A DNA stretch of 64,000 nt from positions 16,750 to 80,749 of the forward strand of contig JAKPIB010000047.1 of the NCBI GenBank assembly GCA_029549985.1. Reading direction: 5' to 3'. The notes under the pieces are model-generated. The model worked only from the letters and a program-made list of their open reading frames with translations, made no database searches and was not told the origin of the DNA. Position 1 is the first letter of the stretch; the number at the start of each line of letters is the position of its first letter. Source of the DNA: Bacillota bacterium (GTDB lineage Bacteria > Bacillota > Clostridia > Caldicoprobacterales > DTU083). Positions 42,889 through 51,378 of the stretch are shown here, piece by piece. Both the position numbers and the translations under genes were made by a program.

Positions 42889-43337
42889 ATGCTTACTCTC
42901 AAGGATATAACCAAAAGGTACAGAACGGGCGACTTTCACCAGACTAAAGGATCTTGAAAGCAAGGATAAAATAGTGGACTATCTGGATGAGTGGAATGAA
43001 GGGTCCTCCGCGCCCTGGGCGCAAGAAAAAAGACATTGCACGGGTATTCAATGCCGAAACCTTTATCATAGGGGCATTGTCAGGCCTGCTGGGCATAGGC
43101 CTGGCTTGCCTGCTGACGATGCCTGTAAACAGGATACTGTACAGGCTTACCGAGCTTAAAGGAGTAAAAAGGCTGAACCCGGTCCACGCTGTCCTGCTGG
43201 TTGCCCTAAGTATCGCGCTGACTGTGATCGGGGGCTTCATCCCCGCCAGGGTGGCAGCCGGGAATGATCCGGTCGCAGCCCTGAGAAGCGAATTGCCGGG
43301 GCACCGGCTGACTGGTCCGGGTTTCTTCAGCAGTTGA
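42889..43337 (+). pseudogene. Decayed fused ABC exporter (ATPase start plus FtsX/MacB-type permease end)
   Basis: Three fragments of one gene lie in order. At 42889 a start with ribosome site GAGGAG reads MLTLKDITKRYRTGDFHQTK, the beginning of a MacB-like ATPase, then stops. Next, in another frame, comes LKDLESKDKIVDYLDEWN, a linker typical of fused ATPase-permease proteins. After a further frame change follows RKKKDIARVFNAETF, and the last transmembrane part (LNPVHAVLLVALSIALT, FIPARVAAGNDPVAALRSE) of an FtsX-like permease. Hundreds of codons between are missing, so it is a remnant of a large internal deletion. The end overlaps the 3' end of the convergent VTT-family gene. Confidence 0.85.
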
Positions 43338-44192
43338 TGTCAAAGGATCAGATTCGCAAGTAGCTTCCAGGCATCCGTCGGCGTCACTCGTTGAAGGATC
43401 ATCAAGAGCGGCCGTCATAGCCTGCAAAGCATCTTCCGGAGCCTCTGCAGCGGCTGTAGAAAGCTCCGCGGCGGAGGCGGCTGACTGTGATTTCAGCACC
43501 TTTCTGTATACCAGCGTAGAAGCCAGGGCTATAAGGACAGTGGCAATACAGGACAATATGAACTGGGGCGATGCGGGATTGTTTATCGAATCGCCTATAA
43601 GTGTCGACGCAATAAGGCCGGGCAGCATACCTGCTATAGTCCCGGCCATGTATTTTTTAAACTCGACCCTCATGGAGCCTAGTATCAGGCTGACTATATC
43701 GCAGGGCAGAAAGCCTATGGCACGGACATAGAAGGAAAAGAACAATTCATTTCTGCCTTTGAAGCGGCCGAGCTGTTTTATCATGGGGTACTTCCTGGCC
43801 AGACCTTCTGCCGCCTCATTGCCGGAATAGCTGCCAATAAAGTAGGGTACTGCCGTACAGACGGCCGCACCCAGTATGTTTATGCCTATAGCCTTCAAGG
43901 GGTCGAACATGATACCGGTCAGGACATACAGTACCGGTATTGGCAGTATGACGATCAGGGATTTTACAGCAAAGAGTACCATCAGGAACAAAACGGCCAG
44001 GTATGGATTGCGCGGCGTATAGGTCAAAAGCTCCCTGGCTGTCATCCCCCGTCCATAAATAAAAAACAGGGCTGTGAGCACCAGCATCACTACCCAGGGG
44101 ATGATCTGGGTCACCCTTTTCAATATTAATCTGCTTTTGCTGTTCGGTTTCATTTTATGACGATGTTCCTCACTGTTCTTTGTTTTCTTCAC
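43206..44192 (-). CDS. VTT (TVP38/TMEM64/DedA-like) membrane protein with read-through tail
   Basis: A 328-aa protein, GTG start at 44192 with GAGGGG 8 nt upstream. The family core spans about residues 25-235: FAVKSLIVILPIPVLYVLTG, GSYSGNEAAEGLARKYPM, FYVRAIGFLPCDIVSLILGS. After the last span comes an Ala/Ser/Glu-rich tail. The final ~44 residues are antisense of the permease remnant, which suggests the original stop was lost when that remnant was joined here. VTT proteins are lipid scramblase-like membrane proteins. It is downstream of the AI-2E-family gene with 55 nt between. Confidence 0.85.
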   Translation of the reverse strand: MKKTKNSEEHRHKMKPNSKSRLILKRVTQIIPWVVMLVLTALFFIYGRGMTARELLTYTPRNPYLAVLFLMVLFAVKSLIVILPIPVLYVLTGIMFDPLKAIGINILGAAVCTAVPYFIGSYSGNEAAEGLARKYPMIKQLGRFKGRNELFFSFYVRAIGFLPCDIVSLILGSMRVEFKKYMAGTIAGMLPGLIASTLIGDSINNPASPQFILSCIATVLIALASTLVYRKVLKSQSAASAAELSTAAAEAPEDALQAMTAALDDPSTSDADGCLEATCESDPLTSTAEETRTSQPVPRQFASQGCDRIIPGCHPGGDEAPDHSQRDT

Positions 44193-44247
44193 CTTGGCAG
44201 CCCCTCGGCATGATGCTCGCCCTTATATCCTATCATAAACGGTCAAA

Positions 44248-45417
44248 TCATGTTACATCTCCCTTGTCTATGGGAGTATCTTCCTTGCTTTTGTGGAGCC
44301 TGCTCCTGACAGCCTCCCTGAACAGGGCGTACAGGACTGCAGATACAGGCACGGACAGCAGCATGCCGGTTATGCCCATGAAGCTGCCGCCTATGGTCAC
44401 AGCCGCAATCACCCAGATCGCCGGAAGGCCCACGGAGCTGCCCATGACACGCGGGTATATCAGATTGCCCTCAAGCTGCTGGAGCACGATGATGAACACG
44501 ATAAACCAAAATGCCTTGACCGGGGATATCATAAAGATCATAAAGGCCCCAATGCCCACACCTATGATCGGGCCTATCAGGGGTATGAGGGCAGTAATGC
44601 CGAGCAGGACCGATATCATGGGCGCAAAGGGGAAGCCGAATATAAGCATCCCAATAAAGCAAAGCATGCTCAGTATGGCAGCCTCGGTCAACTGCCCGGT
44701 GACAAAGCCTGTAAAGGTTTTATTGACCAGGGCACCGATCTCCAAAGTCCTTTCAGCCTTTTCCCTTGGCAGAAAGGCTTTCAGTATGCGCTCCACCTGA
44801 GATCGCAGCCTTTCCTTGCCGGCCAGGGCATAGATGCTGAAAACCAGCGCAAGGACAAAGGTCATGGTGCCGCTGAGTATGGACCTGATTATATATACGG
44901 TAGAACCCAGAATGACTGAAGAGCCTTTTTTCAGAACATCGGCCAGGCTGTTCCCTATGCTCTGCCAGTCCAGCTTTATGAGGCTCAGCCATTCCTGGAG
45001 CTGGGGGATCTCCTGTGCCTTTTCGATCACCCATTTTTCTATATTGAGATATGCCGCGGGAATGGCTGCACTGAGTATGCTCACGGTGTTGACGAGCTGG
45101 GGTATCAGCAGAAAGAGCACCATCGCCAGGACTGCAAAAAACAGCACATAGGTGATCAGAATGGCCAGAGGCCTCCTGACCCTTATTATCAAGGGCTTTT
45201 TGCTGCGGGGGAAAATCAGGCGCTCGATCAGCCTCATCGGGACATTGAGGATGAATGCCAGCGCTGCACCAAGGAGCAGGGGCGTGACTATCCCCATGCC
45301 TTTCAGCAGCACCCCTATGACAGAAGATATGTTGCTAAGCCCCAGATAGATGATTATCGATATGATGATTATGGCAAGTATCCTGCGTATGTTTTTCCTG
45401 TCCAGCTCCAAGGCCAC
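44248..45417 (-). CDS. AI-2E family transporter (PerM/YdbI type)
   Basis: A 389-aa membrane protein. Family features: an N-terminal pair of helices, PLLLGAALAFILNVPMRLIE, the hydrophobic RILAIIIISIIIYLGLSN, and the C-terminal ALIPLIGPIIGVGIGAFMIF and NLIYPRVMGSSVGLPAIWVI. Members export small molecules or are Na+/H+ antiporters; the AI-2 link is only for some. The start is GTG 45417 or TTG 45411, the latter better spaced from AAGGAAG. It is nine nt after the GH127 gene stop, so co-transcribed. Confidence 0.88.
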   Translation of the reverse strand: MALELDRKNIRRILAIIIISIIIYLGLSNISSVIGVLLKGMGIVTPLLLGAALAFILNVPMRLIERLIFPRSKKPLIIRVRRPLAILITYVLFFAVLAMVLFLLIPQLVNTVSILSAAIPAAYLNIEKWVIEKAQEIPQLQEWLSLIKLDWQSIGNSLADVLKKGSSVILGSTVYIIRSILSGTMTFVLALVFSIYALAGKERLRSQVERILKAFLPREKAERTLEIGALVNKTFTGFVTGQLTEAAILSMLCFIGMLIFGFPFAPMISVLLGITALIPLIGPIIGVGIGAFMIFMISPVKAFWFIVFIIVLQQLEGNLIYPRVMGSSVGLPAIWVIAAVTIGGSFMGITGMLLSVPVSAVLYALFREAVRSRLHKSKEDTPIDKGDVT

Positions 45418-45426
45418 ACTTCCTTT

Positions 45427-47394
45427 TTATCGGGATCTTATCCAGACCAGCATTTCACCCGGCTCGCGGTTGCCCCACATGAAATAGGGTACGGCCCTTA
45501 TGGTGACCGGGCGCTCATCGATCCTGAGCCTGGAATACAGGTCTTCGCCCCAGACATCCTCATTAGTCCTGTATCCCTGGCATTTGATCAGCACAGCGCC
45601 GCCCAAGAAGCCGCTGTCATAAACCGTCTCAAGCCTTGTCTCTGCGGGGATCGACAGGGCAGCCAGGTTTTCGCCGTTGTCACACTGCTCCAGGCAGTAC
45701 ACGATGGGGCCCCTTTGTATAGCCACCTTGCCTGCGTTGTATCTTAGCCGGGGATGGGCCTGGACCAGTACCGGTTCCATGTCAAGGTACAGGTCTACCC
45801 TGTCCCCCTGGCTCCATACCCGGTCTATGTATATATATCCGTCCTTCAGGCGGGAACCCACGGAGCATTCCTCGCCGTTTATCCTTAGTGAAGCCTGAGT
45901 GCACCAGCCGGGCTTCCTGAGAGCGAGCACGAACCTTTGATCCTCTGCCTTGCTTATATTTATACTGATCCTGCCGTCCCAGGGATACTGCGTTTCCTGC
46001 TCCAGCGCTACCTCTCCCCCGCCCAGGCCCGTTTTGACCTCGCTGCCGGCATACAAATGCACATATATAGTTTCCGGACCCACACTGTATATATACCTGC
46101 CCAGGGAAGCTATGAACCTTGCTATGTTCGGGGGACAGCAGGCGCAGCCGTACCATTTCTGACGGACGGGCTTTATGTGGTTCCTGTCGGGGTTTTTCAT
46201 ACTGGCTTCAGGCCATACCTCCATGGGATTGCAGTAGAAAAAGCTCCTCCCGTCCAGGGCCATGCCGGAAAGCACGGAATTGTACAAGGCCCGCTCCATA
46301 ACGTCTGCATATACGCCCTTTTTTTCGATATCCAGCATCCGGCGGGCGAAAAATATAAGGCCGATGGAGGCGCAGGTCTCCTGGTATACCGTGTCATTGG
46401 GCAGGTCATAGTCAAAGGTAAAGGCCTCGCCATGCCGGGTCGAGCCTATGCCGCCCGTTATATACATCTGCTTTTTCGTTATGTTGTCAAACAGGGTCCG
46501 GCAGGCATCAAGAAGCTCTTCATCCCCGGTCTCCGCCGCTATATCCGCCATGGCGGAATACATGTACACAGCCCTGACCGCATGCCCGACAGACTTGTCC
46601 TGCTGCCTGACAGGCCTGTGATACTGGTTGTATTCCCTGGAGCCGGATGGATGGGCGTTGCCGCTCCAATGGTTCCTGCCGCCCCTTTTTTCGTACTCGA
46701 TGTCGAAGTAGTAAGGCTCCCTGCCCCGTTCATCTATAAAAAACTTCGCAAGCCTAAGATACCTTTGCTCTCCGGTCATGCGATACAGCTTGACAAGGGC
46801 CAGCTCTATCTCCTGGTGGCCGGGATAGCCCCTGAGCTTCCCTTCCTCAGGGCCGAACACCGAATCTATATGGTCTGCGAGCCTGCATACGATCTTGAGG
46901 AGCCTGTCCTTGCCCGTGGAGCCATAATAGGCTACTCCGGCCTCTATCAGATGCCCCGCGCAGTATAGCTCATGGCATTCCCACAGGTTTGTCCACCGCT
47001 TGCCCGGCTCTTTAATCGTATAATAGGTATTGAGGTAACCGTCAGGCTGCTGGGCTTTCTCAAGCAGGTCAATGACCTCGTCGGCTAACTGCTCAAGCCT
47101 TTCATCCGGCCTGACAGCCAGGCTGTACCCTACTGCTTCTAGCCACTTGGCCACATCGCTGTCCTGAAAGACCATGCCGTGGAATTCGCCCTCCTCCAGG
47201 CCTGCGGCGATCCTTATGTTCCTAATGGCATGGCTTGGCGCGGCATCTGCCACCCTGTCATTCAGGGCATCCCACTGATAGGGGATGACTTTATCAAGGA
47301 CCAGGTCGATATATCCGGACCAGAAGCCGCTGTTTATCTTAATGTCCTTCAAGGGTATATCCCTTGCCGTCCTTAAAGGATCCTTGCCTTCCAT
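45427..47394 (-). CDS. GH127 beta-L-arabinofuranosidase family (DUF1680)
   Basis: A 655-aa protein without a signal peptide. It shows the GH127 layout: (alpha/alpha)6 barrel with HGMVFQDSDVAKWLEA, DGYLNTYY, WECHELYCAGHLIEAG, the catalytic-site Glu in YQETCASIG, and the cysteine cluster GCACCPPNIAR that binds zinc and includes the nucleophilic Cys of HypBA1-type enzymes. It cleaves terminal beta-L-arabinofuranose, probably from imported plant oligosaccharides. Start at 47394 after GGAGGG. First gene of an operon with the AI-2E-family and VTT genes. Confidence 0.92.
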   Translation of the reverse strand: MEGKDPLRTARDIPLKDIKINSGFWSGYIDLVLDKVIPYQWDALNDRVADAAPSHAIRNIRIAAGLEEGEFHGMVFQDSDVAKWLEAVGYSLAVRPDERLEQLADEVIDLLEKAQQPDGYLNTYYTIKEPGKRWTNLWECHELYCAGHLIEAGVAYYGSTGKDRLLKIVCRLADHIDSVFGPEEGKLRGYPGHQEIELALVKLYRMTGEQRYLRLAKFFIDERGREPYYFDIEYEKRGGRNHWSGNAHPSGSREYNQYHRPVRQQDKSVGHAVRAVYMYSAMADIAAETGDEELLDACRTLFDNITKKQMYITGGIGSTRHGEAFTFDYDLPNDTVYQETCASIGLIFFARRMLDIEKKGVYADVMERALYNSVLSGMALDGRSFFYCNPMEVWPEASMKNPDRNHIKPVRQKWYGCACCPPNIARFIASLGRYIYSVGPETIYVHLYAGSEVKTGLGGGEVALEQETQYPWDGRISINISKAEDQRFVLALRKPGWCTQASLRINGEECSVGSRLKDGYIYIDRVWSQGDRVDLYLDMEPVLVQAHPRLRYNAGKVAIQRGPIVYCLEQCDNGENLAALSIPAETRLETVYDSGFLGGAVLIKCQGYRTNEDVWGEDLYSRLRIDERPVTIRAVPYFMWGNREPGEMLVWIRSR

Positions 47395-47522
47395 GCTACA
47401 ACCCTCCGTCTTGCATCCACTGCATATAGAATATCATAAGGATGAAAGAATTGGAATAGAATGTATACGCATTATGCTGTATAATAGCTGTATAGATGGA
47501 ACATAAGGGCGGACAAAAGTGT

Positions 47523-47993
47523 ATGAGGTATATTTACTATTATGATACGGATATCGGCAGGATCAGCATAGCCCAGAATGAGTCTGCCATCACCGGCCTT
47601 TATTTCCCGGGCTATGAGGACAAGGCCTTAGCCGGCGCGATCGTCATGGAAACGGAGCTATTGAGGCAAGCCGGCCGGCAGCTCAAGGAATACTTCAGCG
47701 GCACCCGCAAGGCCTTCGACCTGCCCCTTGAGCCTGCAGGCACTCCCTTTCAGCAAAGGGTGTGGAAGGCCCTGAAGGACATCCCCTATGGCGAGGTCAG
47801 GACCTACAAGGATATAGCCACAGCCATTGGGGATCCTAAAGCCTGCCGGGCGGTAGGCATGGCCAACAACAAAAACCCGATAGCGATAATCATCCCCTGC
47901 CACAGGGTCATAGGCTCCAACGGGAAGCTCATTGGCTATGGGGGCGGGCTGCATATCAAACAATACCTGCTTGAGCTTGAGAAAGGGAACTAG
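47523..47993 (+). CDS. ogt: Methylated-DNA--protein-cysteine methyltransferase
   Basis: A 156-aa DNA-repair protein that removes alkyl groups from O6-methylguanine in a one-time reaction. The active site is IPCHRVIGSNG, with the DNA-binding TPFQQRVWKALKDIPYGEV and the Tyr/Arg region YKDIATAIGDPKACRAVG. The start at ATG 47523 (MRYIYYYDT) matches the usual family N-terminus; an upstream ATG at 47496 is also possible. It is cotranscribed with the glycosylase gene 14 nt downstream, forming an alkylation-repair operon. Confidence 0.93.
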   Translation: MRYIYYYDTDIGRISIAQNESAITGLYFPGYEDKALAGAIVMETELLRQAGRQLKEYFSGTRKAFDLPLEPAGTPFQQRVWKALKDIPYGEVRTYKDIATAIGDPKACRAVGMANNKNPIAIIIPCHRVIGSNGKLIGYGGGLHIKQYLLELEKGN

Positions 47994-48007
47994 AAAGGCG
48001 GCATGAT

Positions 48008-48613
48008 TTGGATATATTCAAATATGGGCAAAAGGAAATGGACTACCTCAGGAAAAAGGACAAACGGCTGGCAGAGGCTATAGACAGGATAGGCTTTATC
48101 GAACGAAGGATCATACCGGATCTGTTTGCCTGCCTGGTCAACAGCATCATAGGCCAGCAGATATCGATAAAGGCGGCGGATACCATTTGGAAACGCCTGC
48201 AGGAAATTGCCGGAGAGATCACGGTGGAGTCGATCCTGGCCTTGTCCCCGGAGGAGCTCAAGGCCTGCGGCATAACCATGCGCAAGGTCTTTTATATAAG
48301 GGATGCAGCAGAAAAGATCCGGGACGGCAGGTTTGATATAGGCGCCCTTTACGATCTGCCTGATGATGAGGTGTGCAAACGGTTGGCCTCATTGAATGGC
48401 GTAGGTGCATGGACAGCCGAGATGCTGATGATAAACTCCATGCAGCGGCCTGACATAGTAAGCTGGAATGACCTTGGCATCAGGCGGGGCATGATGATGC
48501 TCTACCACCATAAAAAGCTTGACAGGGCCATGTTTGAAAAGTACAGGCGCAGGTATTCCCCCTATGGCAGCGTTGCCTCCTTCTACCTGTGGAAGGTGGC
48601 TGCCGGATATTGA
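48008..48613 (+). CDS. DNA-3-methyladenine glycosylase II-like (HhH-GPD)
   Basis: A 201-aa DNA glycosylase with TTG start at 48008, AAAGGCGG 6 nt upstream. FACLVNSIIGQQISIKAADT begins the fold; the helix-hairpin-helix is LNGVGAWTAEMLMI, followed by the catalytic Asp in SWNDLGIRRG. Shorter than E. coli AlkA because it lacks the N-terminal domain, like many bacterial AlkA-type enzymes. It removes alkylated bases, matching its operon partner ogt. Confidence 0.9.
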   Translation: MDIFKYGQKEMDYLRKKDKRLAEAIDRIGFIERRIIPDLFACLVNSIIGQQISIKAADTIWKRLQEIAGEITVESILALSPEELKACGITMRKVFYIRDAAEKIRDGRFDIGALYDLPDDEVCKRLASLNGVGAWTAEMLMINSMQRPDIVSWNDLGIRRGMMMLYHHKKLDRAMFEKYRRRYSPYGSVASFYLWKVAAGY

Positions 48614-48685
48614 GCTTTACTGTGCCTTTTCCGACCCATCGATCAATCAACTGAAAGAAACCACTATCAATGATGAGGAGCCCGT

Positions 48686-49651
48686 ATGATCATAAGTGCC
48701 AGCAGAAGGACAGACATACCGGCATATTATTCCGAATGGCTGGTGAACCGCCTGCGGGCCGGCTTTGTGTTTACGCGAAACCCCATGAACCATGCACAGG
48801 TAAGCCGGGTCAGGCTCTCGCCGGAGGTGGTCGACTGCATAGTGTTCTGGACCAAGGACCCGGAAAATATGATGGACAAGCTCCACAGCATAGACGATAT
48901 GGGCTATCGGTATTATTTCCAGTTTACCCTCACACCCTATGGCAAGGCCATCGAGCCCGGTTTGAGGGACAAGTCCGAAATCATAGAAACTTTTAAAAAG
49001 CTTTCAAACCGTATAGGAAGCCACAGAGTCCTTTGGAGATACGATCCGATAATCCTGAACAAGGACATGACCGTCCGGTACCACAGGCAGAGCTTTGAAG
49101 CCCTTTGCGAGGAGCTGGGCGGATATACTGATGTATGTACCATAAGCTTTGTCGATATATATGCAAAGCTCGCTACCGCCGTAAAGGCCGGAATAGTACG
49201 GGAAATATCAGAGGGTGAAATGACTGAGCTGGCAGGGCTGCTGGCGCAGACAGGCCGCAGCTGCGGCATAGAGGTCAGGGCCTGCTGCGAGAAAACGGAC
49301 CTTTCAGCGTATGGTATCCGGCCTGCAAGCTGCATCGATAAAGAGACGGTCGAAAGGGTATGCGGCTACAGCATAAAAGCCGCCAGAGACACTAACCAGC
49401 GCCCGGGCTGCGGCTGCATCCAAAGCATCGACATCGGCAGCTACAACACCTGCAGGAACGGGTGCCTTTACTGCTATGCAAACTACAGCCCCAAAGCGGT
49501 CATAAAAAGCCTATCCTCCCACGATCCCCGGTCAGAGATCCTGACGGGCCGGGTCAGCCCTGCTGACCTTGTCAGAGAAAGAAGGGCCGAGTCCCTGAGG
49601 TCTGAAAATACTCAGCATCAGACAAGTGAAATAAACTCTAAGCTCGACTAA
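48686..49651 (+). CDS. DUF1848 family protein
   Basis: A 321-aa protein starting after GAGGAG. It opens MIISASRRTDIPAYYSEW, continues with WTKDPENMMD and VLWRYDPIIL, and ends with cysteines in PGCGCIQSIDIGSYNTC and NGCLYCYANY. This matches DUF1848, which resembles the radical-SAM/SPL fold and may hold an iron-sulfur cluster. The reaction is not known. It lies near the repair genes, with a 72-nt gap, possibly in the same transcript. Confidence 0.88.
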   Translation: MIISASRRTDIPAYYSEWLVNRLRAGFVFTRNPMNHAQVSRVRLSPEVVDCIVFWTKDPENMMDKLHSIDDMGYRYYFQFTLTPYGKAIEPGLRDKSEIIETFKKLSNRIGSHRVLWRYDPIILNKDMTVRYHRQSFEALCEELGGYTDVCTISFVDIYAKLATAVKAGIVREISEGEMTELAGLLAQTGRSCGIEVRACCEKTDLSAYGIRPASCIDKETVERVCGYSIKAARDTNQRPGCGCIQSIDIGSYNTCRNGCLYCYANYSPKAVIKSLSSHDPRSEILTGRVSPADLVRERRAESLRSENTQHQTSEINSKLD

Positions 49652-49684
49652 GTTTGACTATAGCGCTGTAGAAAGTGAGAACGA

Positions 49685-50488
49685 ATGAAGAAATACAAAA
49701 GCTTTTTGCGCATACGCTTTATAAACGGGCTTCAATACAGGGCTGCCGCCTATGCCGGTGTTGCCACCCAGTTTGCCTGGGGCTTTATGGAACTTTTGAT
49801 GTTCCGTGCTTTTTACAAGGCCGACCCTTCGGCCTTCCCCATGGAGTTCTCCCAGCTTTCCTCGTACATATGGCTGCAGCAGGCCTTTCTGGCCCTGTTT
49901 ATGACCTGGTTTTTCGAAAACGACATCTTTGAGGCCATCGCCCGCGGCAATGTCGCCTATGAGCTGGTCCGCCCGATGAACCTTTACAATATGTGGTTCG
50001 TCAAGAATGTCGCCAGCCGGCTGTCCCGGGCAGCTTTAAGGTGCATGCCCATACTCCTGGTGGCTTTCCACCTGCCCAGGCCTTACAACATATCCCTGCC
50101 GGACAGCCCGGCGTCCTTTCTTGCATTCCTCGTGTCGATGGCCCTGGGCACCTTCGTAGTGGTGGCCTTTTGTATGCTGGTGTACATAACTACCTTCTAT
50201 ACCCTTTCTCCACTGGGAGTCAAGATCATCTCCATCTCCCTGGTCGATTTCCTGTCAGGCAGCCTTATTCCCCTGCCCTTCCTGCCGGATGGGATCAGGT
50301 CGGTGGTTGAACTCCTGCCCTTTGCTTCCATACAAAATGTCCCCTTGCGCATATACAGCGGCAATATCGCGGGATATGAAGCGGCCTTGAGCATTGTCCT
50401 GCAGATATTCTGGCTGCTTTTCCTGATCGCTTTGGGCAGGCTGACCTTGGCCAGGGCGCTTAAAAAAGTCGTGGTGCAGGGAGGTTGA
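49685..50488 (+). CDS. ABC-2 type permease (subunit 1 of a pair)
   Basis: A 267-aa membrane protein with about six spans: GLQYRAAAYAGVATQFAWGF, LQQAFLALFMTWFF and RGNVAYELVRPMNLYNMW, the last a conserved cytoplasmic motif of the ABC-2/DUF990 family. It normally pairs with a second permease (next gene) and an ATP-binding protein. No ATPase gene is adjacent, so either an ATPase from elsewhere is used or the operon has lost it. Substrate unknown. Confidence 0.82.
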   Translation: MKKYKSFLRIRFINGLQYRAAAYAGVATQFAWGFMELLMFRAFYKADPSAFPMEFSQLSSYIWLQQAFLALFMTWFFENDIFEAIARGNVAYELVRPMNLYNMWFVKNVASRLSRAALRCMPILLVAFHLPRPYNISLPDSPASFLAFLVSMALGTFVVVAFCMLVYITTFYTLSPLGVKIISISLVDFLSGSLIPLPFLPDGIRSVVELLPFASIQNVPLRIYSGNIAGYEAALSIVLQIFWLLFLIALGRLTLARALKKVVVQGG

Positions 50489-50492
50489 TCAA

Positions 50493-51269
50493 GTGAGGCT
50501 GTATCTTAAATACTTTGCCATCCACTTAAAAAGCCAGCTGCAGTACAGGACCTCATTCATCCTGACCACGCTCGGCCAGTTCCTGATCTCCTTTTCCGCC
50601 TTTCTGACCATATACTTCATGTTCAGCCGGTTCCATACCGTGGAAGGTTTTTCCTACAGTGAGGTCCTCCTATGCTTTGCGATCGTGCTGACAGCCTTTG
50701 CCGTGGCCGAATGCTTCGCCAGGGGTTTCGATACCTTTGCAGCGATGATAGGCAACGGCGAGTTTGATCGCATCATGGTAAGGCCTAAAAACGAGATATT
50801 TCAGGTCCTTGCGTCAAAGATCGAGTTCTCCAGGGCCGGCAGGTTTGTCCAAGCGCTGATAATCTTTATCTATGCGATATCAGCAAGCGGCATCTACTGG
50901 AGCATGGACAAGTTCCTGACCCTTCTGCTTATGATGATCTCCGGCGTGGTTATCTTCTCAGGCCTGTTTATCATATACGCCGGGCTTTGCTTTTTCACTA
51001 CGGAAGGCCTTGAGTTTATCAACATATTCACAGACGGGGGGCGGGAATTCGGCATGTACCCCTTATCGATCTACGGCAAAGAGGTGCTAAGGTTTTACAC
51101 ATATGTCATACCTCTGGCCCTTTTTCAGTACTACCCCTTTTTATATCTGACCGGCAGGGTCCAAAGCTTTTTGTATATGCTGGCCCCGCTTCCCGGGATC
51201 CTGTTCATAGTCCCCTGCCTGGTGTTCTGGAAAATAGGGGTAAGGCGGTACAAATCCATCGGTTCCTGA
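50493..51269 (+). CDS. ABC-2 type permease (DUF990-like, subunit 2)
   Basis: A 258-aa six-span protein with GTG start at 50493, four nt after the previous stop and with GGGAGG upstream, so the pair is tightly coupled. It shows the family motif GNGEFDRIMVRPKNEIFQVL and a C-terminal WKIGVRRYKSIGS. It is the partner of the upstream permease; no ATPase is encoded between 48 and 53 kb. Confidence 0.82.
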   Translation: MRLYLKYFAIHLKSQLQYRTSFILTTLGQFLISFSAFLTIYFMFSRFHTVEGFSYSEVLLCFAIVLTAFAVAECFARGFDTFAAMIGNGEFDRIMVRPKNEIFQVLASKIEFSRAGRFVQALIIFIYAISASGIYWSMDKFLTLLLMMISGVVIFSGLFIIYAGLCFFTTEGLEFINIFTDGGREFGMYPLSIYGKEVLRFYTYVIPLALFQYYPFLYLTGRVQSFLYMLAPLPGILFIVPCLVFWKIGVRRYKSIGS

Positions 51270-51378
51270 TATGGGCAAGAAATGCTTGAATCAACTGCTT
51301 CCTTTTTGTCGGACGCTGTGATAGGCGATATGATGTTTTTCTTACGGATATTTTGTTTAAGTATGAGGGTGGATGGAT

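Noticed and set aside
45937..46968. 343-codon plus-strand frame inside GH127
   Set aside because: Antisense to a full-length, well-conserved GH127 gene.
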